DNA of 64,000 nt from positions 1-64,000 of the forward strand of contig NZ_BOOU01000074.1 in assembly GCF_016863395.1 (NCBI RefSeq), read 5' to 3'. The notes below the pieces were generated by a model. It made no database searches, was not told the origin of the DNA, and worked only from the letters and a program-made list of their open reading frames with translations. The translations under genes were made by a program, and so were the position numbers. This DNA is from Sphaerisporangium rufum (GTDB lineage: Bacteria > Actinomycetota > Actinomycetes > Streptosporangiales > Streptosporangiaceae). This document shows, in pieces, positions 58,882 to 64,000 of this stretch (position 1 is its first letter; every line of letters starts with the position of its first letter).

Positions 58882-60483
58882 TTACTGAGTACCCACACCG
58901 ATTCCCAGAGCCGCGAGTTTGCGATCGAGAGTATTGACATAGGTGTAGCCGGCCCACGGTTGAAGGTGGCCACGAGAGATTCGCAAGCTGTGCAGGAGGC
59001 GGGCCGAAGAGTGAGACGCTGATATTTGAGCCGCTTCTGTGAGCACAGCGGCGGCCTGCGGAATCTCCTTTTTCTGGACGAGTGCAGTAGCATACTGAAT
59101 CAGAGCAAATGCGCGCGTCCTGCTATAACCACTGCCTCCGATGCCGTTGAGCTGGGCATTCACGGTGCTGATTGCGGCATCTGGCAGCCGCAATGCGTTC
59201 AGACAGAAGCCAGCGGCCGTTCCGCCGAGCGCACTGGACTCCGCAACCCAATAGAGATAAGAAGGGTCGGCGTCCGTTGGCTTCGCGACACTTCGAGCAG
59301 TTTCCAGTAGCCGCAGGCTGGCCGTTTGCTCCCCTTCAAGGGCTAGCGCCCACGCCTCCACAAACTGAGTGCGGGCACGCAATAGGCGGCTGGGGCTCCG
59401 CTTAGCCCAACCTTGGGCTGCATACGCGTGGTCCAGGGCTTTAGTGGATTCGCCACGAAAGCTGGCCATATCACTCAGCCAGTGATGAATGTATGCGAGC
59501 AGCGTTGCGTTACCACTCTCGAGTGCGGCTTCAAGAGCATCTTTGAATCGTAGCGTCGCCAACTCATATTCCGCTAGATCGTAGTGCAAATAGCCCGAGA
59601 GCTGTGAAAGCTCCGCATATACGGAGACCAATCGCTCACGCAAGGCTGGAGAGAGCGATTCGCGGTGCAGCAGCCGAGCAGCAAGCCGCCGCTTCGCGTC
59701 GACCACCGGAACGACACCCCTAGGTCCCAGATCATCATCGAGGCGACGGCACTGAGCCGTGAGTTTTTCTAGGACGGCGACAGCAGACTCGTCCAGTCTT
59801 CCCTCGGCGCGGGTTATGGCCGTCATGCGCGCGGTCTCGGCGGAGCTCAGATGGCGAAGCAGAGCAAGCGCGGGCAGGCCACCGAGGCTCAGCGCTAATT
59901 CGAGCAACAGGTCACGACGCTTCACATCGCCCTCCTCAGCGCCGAGCGCACTTAACAGATCAGCGCATTGCTCCGCCTGTACCCCTAGTGAAACATCAGG
60001 TACCCCGGGCAGCCATGCTGCCTTGCTCTCCATGTTTGCACAGACGATTTTCCCTGAAGAGACCCGGATGAACTTTCTGTCCAGATGGCGATAGTCAGCG
60101 AGATCGAGGGCCTGTCTATCCATGGAGATGTAGGTGCTGAACTCAGCGGGCGCGACGAGGCTGCGGGCGTGGGTCTGGTAGATGCGGGCGAGGGTGGTCA
60201 GGGCGCGGACCGGCGGGCGGCGGCCGCCGGGGCGAGGATGGATCTCGTAGTCGTAGAGCCGGGCCTCGCGGAGGGTGGCGGTGCCGGCCGGATCGAGGTC
60301 GTTGAAGGCGTTCACCACGTCGGCGACGGTCCGGCCGTGCGCGAAGCGGTAGAGGCGCAGCGGGCTCACATCGTGATCCAGCGCGTGCACCTCGGCGATC
60401 TGGTCATAGGTGAAGCCCTTGGCCCGCAGCACGTCACTGCGCCGCCGCGCCGCCAGCAGCACCCGATACCCCTCGCCGGTCAT
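58882..60483 (-). CDS. HTH regulator with TPR-like helical repeats (mosaic)
   Basis: A 533-residue protein. The N-terminal about 70 residues look like an actinobacterial helix-turn-helix (LRAKGFTYDQIAEVHALDHD and HGRTVADVVNAFNDLDP). After about residue 190 it becomes a chain of helical repeats resembling TPRs (for example LAEYELATLRFKDALEAALES, MASFRGESTKALDHAYAAQG). Streptomyces-type regulators of this HTH-TPR kind sense peptides or other ligands. The first 118 residues are GC-rich while the rest is low-GC, so the sensor part may have been replaced. ATG 60483 has AGAAGGGGG upstream. Confidence 0.75.
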   Translation of the reverse strand: MTGEGYRVLLAARRRSDVLRAKGFTYDQIAEVHALDHDVSPLRLYRFAHGRTVADVVNAFNDLDPAGTATLREARLYDYEIHPRPGGRRPPVRALTTLARIYQTHARSLVAPAEFSTYISMDRQALDLADYRHLDRKFIRVSSGKIVCANMESKAAWLPGVPDVSLGVQAEQCADLLSALGAEEGDVKRRDLLLELALSLGGLPALALLRHLSSAETARMTAITRAEGRLDESAVAVLEKLTAQCRRLDDDLGPRGVVPVVDAKRRLAARLLHRESLSPALRERLVSVYAELSQLSGYLHYDLAEYELATLRFKDALEAALESGNATLLAYIHHWLSDMASFRGESTKALDHAYAAQGWAKRSPSRLLRARTQFVEAWALALEGEQTASLRLLETARSVAKPTDADPSYLYWVAESSALGGTAAGFCLNALRLPDAAISTVNAQLNGIGGSGYSRTRAFALIQYATALVQKKEIPQAAAVLTEAAQISASHSSARLLHSLRISRGHLQPWAGYTYVNTLDRKLAALGIGVGTQ

Positions 60484-60601
60484 GTGGACCCCCTTCTGCG
60501 GGCCGGAGTCGAACCGACATGTGCCGACTCGAACGCCAGTTCTATCTAGTCGCTGATGGTACACGAATAGTCACGGAAAGTGAAAGCGGCGCCGATGGTG
60601 C

Positions 60602-61249
60602 TCAGTAGATACTTGGGGTCGGGCTCTCGGCGGGCGGGCGATATGGCAGGCAGTCGGTCACACCGGCCAGTTCGACGTTGGGCCGGGCCGCCTCCAGGGC
60701 GAGCGTGATGGTGATGCCTGGCGGGAACAGCCGGCGGAACACTCGAATGCTCCGGCCATGGTGCGTGAGTCCGGCGGCGTCGTCCTCCTGGTAGGCCCGG
60801 CCGATGAGCGCGAGGCCGTACATGAGGCGCGAATGGTCCACCATCGTGGCGGCGCCGGCGGGGTCGGTCGTCTGGAAGTCGCCGCTGGCCCGGAACGAGC
60901 GCCGCGCGGTGCCGGTGGGACAGCGGGACGGGTCGGTGCCGGCCGGTCCGGTCTCGTCGGTGATCCGCAGGTTCTCCCGGGGATCGAACGTCATCACACC
61001 GCGCCCGTCTTCGGCCAGGATGCGGGCCGCCTCTTCCAGAGTGTGCTCCCGGTCGCAGGCCGCGGCCGGGGTCAGGGCGAGCCATAGGGCCAGTGCCACC
61101 CACACGCGGCGGTGCAGGCGACCGCCGGCGACCCTACCGGCCCTCTGGTCGGCCCGGGATGATCCAACGGTCGCCGCCCGGCCGGGCAGCCGCAGCCGGA
61201 GGCGGGAGAGTCGGAGCCGGAGATCGCTGCGCTGCGCACTTGTCCGCAT
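60602..61249 (-). CDS. predicted lipoprotein, family copy C (unknown function)
   Basis: A protein with the third copy of the lipoprotein family: lipobox ALTPAAAC, then HTLEEAARILAEDGRGVM, RCPTGTARRSFRASGDFQ, PPGITITLALEAARPNVELA and GVTDCLP. From ATG 61249 it has 215 residues, but the cysteine is then about 65 residues in, long for a signal peptide. GTG 61105 would give 167 residues and a more normal position, although its hydrophobic stretch then lacks an arginine. The start is unresolved. High GC like the surroundings, unlike copy B. Function unknown. Confidence 0.65.
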   Translation of the reverse strand: MRTSAQRSDLRLRLSRLRLRLPGRAATVGSSRADQRAGRVAGGRLHRRVWVALALWLALTPAAACDREHTLEEAARILAEDGRGVMTFDPRENLRITDETGPAGTDPSRCPTGTARRSFRASGDFQTTDPAGAATMVDHSRLMYGLALIGRAYQEDDAAGLTHHGRSIRVFRRLFPPGITITLALEAARPNVELAGVTDCLPYRPPAESPTPSIY

Positions 61250-61446
61250 GACGACGGAACACCTCGCCGATGATGAGGGGAGATGGACGCTCGCCGTCCG
61301 CGATGCGGTGGCCGTGACCAACGCCTGGCCGCCGCCCGAGGCGGTGCCGTCACCGGCCGGTCGTTGCACGACCGGCGGCCAGGCAAGATGTCACTCGCCG
61401 GAGAGTATACGGACACTCACTCCGGGTGTCCGACGTTCGCGCCGTA

Positions 61447-61932
61447 TCAGCCGGGGGTGCCGGCCTGGCGGGCCTCGTCGGAGCCGCGGCGGGCCAGGGC
61501 GTCGGCGCGTTCGTTCTCCGGGTGGCCGGAGTGGCCGCGTACCCAGAGCCATTCGACCTGGTGGACGCGGGCCGCCGCGTCCAGCCGCTGCCAGAGGTCG
61601 GCGTTCTTGACCGGTTGCCGCGCGGCCGTCCGCCAGCCGTTCCGTTTCCAGCCGGCCAGCCACCGGGTGATGCCGTCACGGACATAGGTGCTGTCGGTGT
61701 ACAGGCGGACGGTCACCGGCCGGGTAAGGGCCTCCAGCGCGACGATCGCGGCGGTCAGTTCCATCCGGTTGTTGGTGGTCAGCGGCTCGCCACCGTGCAA
61801 TTCCTTCTCCACCCGGCCGTACCGGAGCACCGCTCCCCAGCCGCCCGGCCCCGGGTTGCCGCTGCACGCGCCGTCGGTGTAGATCTCCACGACCCGCCCG
61901 GTCGCCTTCGCCTCGTCTCGTCCCGCCGGCAT
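61447..61932 (-). CDS. rnhA: ribonuclease HI
   Basis: A 161-residue RNase H that cuts RNA in RNA-DNA hybrids. All four metal-binding acids are present: Asp in [18 protein letters not shown], Glu in [13 protein letters not shown], Asp in [12 protein letters not shown] and the final Asp in [10 protein letters not shown], together with the catalytic His in VRGHSGH. The basic handle region [19 protein letters not shown] is present, so it is the classical substrate-gripping form. ATG 61932 is chosen for the GGGAG site 5 bases upstream. Convergent-side gap with the lipoprotein holds nothing obvious. Confidence 0.95.
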   Translation of the reverse strand: MPAGRDEAKATGRVVEIYTDGACSGNPGPGGWGAVLRYGRVEKELHGGEPLTTNNRMELTAAIVALEALTRPVTVRLYTDSTYVRDGITRWLAGWKRNGWRTAARQPVKNADLWQRLDAAARVHQVEWLWVRGHSGHPENERADALARRGSDEARQAGTPG

Positions 61933-62207
61933 GCGCTCCCGTCCTCGATCTGCTCGCCTGCGCCGCCCTCCCAGCATCCCAGCTCGCGGCCGGTTCCAGG
62001 GACGGGCCGGTTTCGCCGGATCGGTGGGTCCGGCGACGGACGGTGATCGATACGCCTTACCGGTGCGTGGTGGATCCGCAGGTCAGGACGCCGGGTGACC
62101 GGGTGATCGGGCCGAGGCCGGTGGGGGCGGCACGCGCGGGGGTTCCGGGTCACAGTGCTGGGCGGCGCGGGACGAGCCCGCGTCCCGGCACGAAGGAGGT
62201 GGCCCGC

Positions 62208-62783
62208 GTGGCCGACCAGAGCACGGACGTCCGGTTGTCAGCGCCGGGACATCCGGCGGCCGGGCTGCGCCGGCGGCTGGCCGGGCGGATGGTGTGGCGC
62301 CGCGACTTCGCGGGGCGGCCGGACCAGGCGCGCGAGGCCCGGGCCCTGGTCCGGGCCCTATTGGCGGACACCGGTCTCGCCGACGACGCCGAGCTGGTCA
62401 CCGCCGAGCTGGTGAGCAACGCGCTGCTGCACACCCGGTCCGGCGCGCCCGGCGGCCACTTCGCGGTCGAGGTGATCCGCCGGCCGAACGGTGTGCGGGT
62501 GGGGGTGTACGACCTGGGCGGGCCGGCGGGCGGTACCGGCCGGGTCCCGGACGCCGAGCCGGCCGGCCCCCGCTCCGCTGGGTACCTCGACACGGCGGCG
62601 GCCGGCGAGCCGTGGCCGCGCGAGGGCGGCCGAGGGCTGGCGGTGGTCGCCGCGCTCGCCCGCCGGGTCGGCTGGGACGGTGATCCGGCCGGCGGTCACC
62701 TGGTGTGGGCCGTCCTGCCGATCCGGCAGGCGGACCCCATCCCGGGCACGCCGGATCACCAGCGTCCGGACACGCCGGCCTAG
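62208..62783 (+). CDS. HATPase-type ATP-binding protein (anti-sigma regulatory kinase-like)
   Basis: A 191-residue protein with a HATPase_c fold typical of Streptomyces-like serine-kinase anti-sigma regulators: LVTAELVSNALLHTRSGAPG (N box), VGVYDLGGPAG (G1), and EGGRGLAVVAALARRVGWDG (G2). Such proteins phosphorylate anti-anti-sigma factors or act as single-domain kinases. A GTG start at 62208 follows GAAGGAGGTGG, an excellent ribosome site. It is followed by a small unknown gene only 14 bases downstream, possibly co-transcribed. Confidence 0.9.
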   Translation: MADQSTDVRLSAPGHPAAGLRRRLAGRMVWRRDFAGRPDQAREARALVRALLADTGLADDAELVTAELVSNALLHTRSGAPGGHFAVEVIRRPNGVRVGVYDLGGPAGGTGRVPDAEPAGPRSAGYLDTAAAGEPWPREGGRGLAVVAALARRVGWDGDPAGGHLVWAVLPIRQADPIPGTPDHQRPDTPA

Positions 62784-62797
62784 CGGGGAGCGGGCAG

Positions 62798-63148
62798 GTG
62801 CCAGTAACGAGCGCGGCCGGGCGGCCAACGGGCGACAGCGGCCCGGATGAGCCCGATCCCGCGAGTGAAGCACGTCGGCCGGCACCCTCTGACGATGGGG
62901 TAAGGCGTGCGCCGGAATCCGCCCGGACGGCGTCGAACGGGTACCAGAGGTGGGTACGGGAGGGGTTGCGCCGGTTGCGGGCGGAGTTTCCCGACCACGG
63001 GTTCCTGGTGATCGCGCACGCCTGGTACGCGCTGCGCGGCCGGGGCACGATCATCGTCTCCTCCGGCCCGGAGGAACTGCAGCGGGCGCTCGCGCACCGC
63101 TCCCCGAGACGGCCGGCAGGCGGCCCCCGTCATCATGAGTCGAGGTGA
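62798..63148 (+). CDS. small protein of unknown function
   Basis: A 116-residue protein with a disordered Pro/Ser/Ala-rich N-terminus (about 55 residues) and a folded-looking C-terminal part (RWVREGLRRLRAEFPDHG, VIAHAWYALRGRGTIIVSSG, EELQRALAHR). I do not recognise it. GTG 62798 has GGGGAG upstream. Next to the HATPase gene on the same strand, it may be part of the same signalling unit, but no evidence shows this. Upstream in-frame extension overlaps the HATPase gene and is not preferred. Confidence 0.55.
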   Translation: MPVTSAAGRPTGDSGPDEPDPASEARRPAPSDDGVRRAPESARTASNGYQRWVREGLRRLRAEFPDHGFLVIAHAWYALRGRGTIIVSSGPEELQRALAHRSPRRPAGGPRHHESR

Positions 63149-63252
63149 GTCGAGGTGAGCCGGATCGGCACCGTCCGGCTCGGCGGCGGATCACGCGAGC
63201 AGGTGGAACGCGGCAGCCGCCCGGCAAGGCGTCTCACATAGAGAAATGAATC

Positions 63253-63269
63253 TGCTCATATAGTGAGCA
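63253..63269. promoter_or_regulatory. inverted repeat overlapping the methyltransferase promoter
   Basis: TGCTCA (63253-63258), TATAG, TGAGCA (63264-63269): a perfect 6-5-6 dyad in an AT-rich patch 43 bp before the methyltransferase ATG. TATAGT (63259-63264) within it fits a -10 box. ArsR-type regulators commonly bind TGAGCA/TGCTCA-like dyads (family knowledge), but no ArsR gene is in view. Confidence 0.45.
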
Positions 63270-63311
63270 TTGGGCTAACGTCGGGGTACGCCGATCGAGG
63301 AGCTGAGCGCG

Positions 63312-64000
63312 ATGCCGGAAGCCGTCTACACCCATGGGCACCACGAGTCGGTGGTGCGCTCGCACGCCTGGCGGACGGCGGCCAACTCGGCCGCGTACCT
63401 GCTCCCACACCTGCGGCCGGGCCAGGCGTTGCTGGACGTGGGCTGCGGGCCGGGCACGATCACCGCGGACCTGGCCGAGCTGGTGGCGCCGGGCCCGGTG
63501 ACCGCCATCGACCCGGCCGAGAGCATCGTGGCGCAGGCTCGCGAGGCGACCGGTGCGCGCGGGCTCGCGAACGTGACGTGCCAGGCCGCCGACGTGTACG
63601 ACCTGCCGTATCCGCCGGGATCGTTCGACGTGGTGCACGCCCACCAGGTGCTGCAGCACCTCGCCGACCCGGTCGGCGCGCTGGCCGCGATGCGGCGCGT
63701 GTGCCGGCCGGGCGGGGTGGTGGCCGCCCGTGACTCCGACTATGCGGCGTTCACCTGGTACCCCGAGGTGCCCGCCCTGGACGAGTGGCTGGCGTTGTAC
63801 CGGCGGGTGGCGCGGGCCAACGGCGGCGAGCCGGACGCCGGGCGCCGGCTGCTGTCCTGGGCCCGCCGGGCCGGGTTCACCGATGTCGTCGCGAGCGCGT
63901 CGGTGTGGTGCTTCGCCGATCCGGCCGATCGGGCGTGGTGGAGCGGCATGTGGGCGGACCGGATCCTCGACTCGGCCATCGCCGGGCACGCGGTCTCGGC
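63312..64000 (+). CDS. class I SAM-dependent methyltransferase (partial, runs off the right edge)
   Basis: At least 229 residues, cut by the window end. The Rossmann-like SAM-binding motif I is LLDVGCGPGTITADLAEL, motif II VTAIDPAESIVAQA, and motif IV-like FDVVHAHQVLQHLADPVGAL. It belongs to the broad UbiE/Methyltransferase_11 class; the substrate is unknown. The ATG is preceded by GAGGAG. The AT-rich inverted repeat upstream suggests control by a metal- or stress-responsive repressor. Confidence 0.88.
   Translation, partial: MPEAVYTHGHHESVVRSHAWRTAANSAAYLLPHLRPGQALLDVGCGPGTITADLAELVAPGPVTAIDPAESIVAQAREATGARGLANVTCQAADVYDLPYPPGSFDVVHAHQVLQHLADPVGALAAMRRVCRPGGVVAARDSDYAAFTWYPEVPALDEWLALYRRVARANGGEPDAGRRLLSWARRAGFTDVVASASVWCFADPADRAWWSGMWADRILDSAIAGHAVS

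Larger units (their letters stand above)
57380..60130. other. low-GC block spanning parts of four genes
   Basis: Base composition falls abruptly near 57,380 inside the 600-aa gene and recovers near 60,130 inside the HTH/repeat gene on the other strand. By direct count the line 58321-58380 is 28/60 G+C (47%), while 60181-60240 is 50/60 (83%). The block includes the 82-aa WXG-like gene, lipoprotein copy B and most of the regulator. This pattern suggests a horizontally acquired or recombined cassette with ends inside genes. Boundaries are approximate. Confidence 0.65.

Noticed and set aside
61248-61610. Plus-strand frame beginning MTTEHLADDEG antisense to lipoprotein C start and RNase HI
   Set aside because: No ribosome site, overlaps RNase HI in antisense, and turns into Arg/Pro/Gly-rich shadow sequence.
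1-64000. CRISPR arrays, rRNA genes, prophage, or a large secondary-metabolite cluster
   Set aside because: No regularly spaced repeats, no rRNA sequence, no phage structural genes and no PKS/NRPS-type modules were seen.

Overview
The window is about 64 kb of very GC-rich DNA with short intergenic gaps, many 1-4 base stop/start overlaps and frequent GTG starts. This points to a high-GC filamentous actinomycete. An initiator tRNA with a mispaired first base pair, ECF sigma/CU044_5270 pairs, WXG-type (type VII) proteins and PEP-dikinase-like resistance enzymes fit the Streptosporangiales or a nearby order. That placement is inference; there is no rRNA here to settle it.

Left part (0.3-24 kb): an AI-2E-type permease; a membrane glycosyltransferase; an ECF sigma factor with its translationally coupled membrane partner; a LysE exporter; a NarL-type two-component system with a perfect inverted repeat between it and a DedA gene; an SDR reductase; a rifampin-phosphotransferase-like dikinase; a 741-residue protein with a TIR-like segment; a secreted FN3-CBM2 protein; the first of three related lipoproteins; a three-gene sugar/polyol catabolic operon behind a LacI-type operator; the initiator tRNA-fMet with an IS481-type transposase remnant next to it; a secreted LamG-FN3-LamG protein; RNase Z; and a GDSL hydrolase divergent from an HxlR regulator.

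Middle part (24-43 kb): an alpha/beta hydrolase with a cysteine in the nucleophile position. Next comes a tightly coupled ligase-amidotransferase-peptidase operon: a GCS2/ATP-grasp fusion, an asparagine-synthetase-like enzyme and an S9 peptidase. It resembles the logic of the N-acetylglutaminylglutamine amide osmolyte pathway but uses different parts. A polyamine operon follows (aminobutyraldehyde dehydrogenase plus PotADBC-type ABC importer) with a divergent Lrp/AsnC regulator. Then an aldo/keto reductase, a small secreted protein, a DivIVA-motif protein and a two-gene ABC exporter.

Right part (43-64 kb) is the most accessory-looking. Two paralogous giant proteins (1470 and 1553 aa) have a WXG-like N-terminus, a proline-rich linker and a metzincin-like zinc-protease motif, and they flank a divergently read WD40 protein. 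Next to them are a 600-aa protein and a coupled WXG100-like small protein. A block of clearly lower GC (about 57.4-60.1 kb) starts inside the 600-aa gene and ends inside an HTH/repeat regulator gene, suggesting cassette exchange. Two further copies of the lipoprotein family lie in or beside this block. RNase HI, a HATPase-type anti-sigma-like protein, a small unknown protein and the start of a SAM methyltransferase close the window.

No CRISPR array, rRNA, intact transposon or prophage was seen. Product calls rest on reading the translated sequence and known family motifs; no database search was run.
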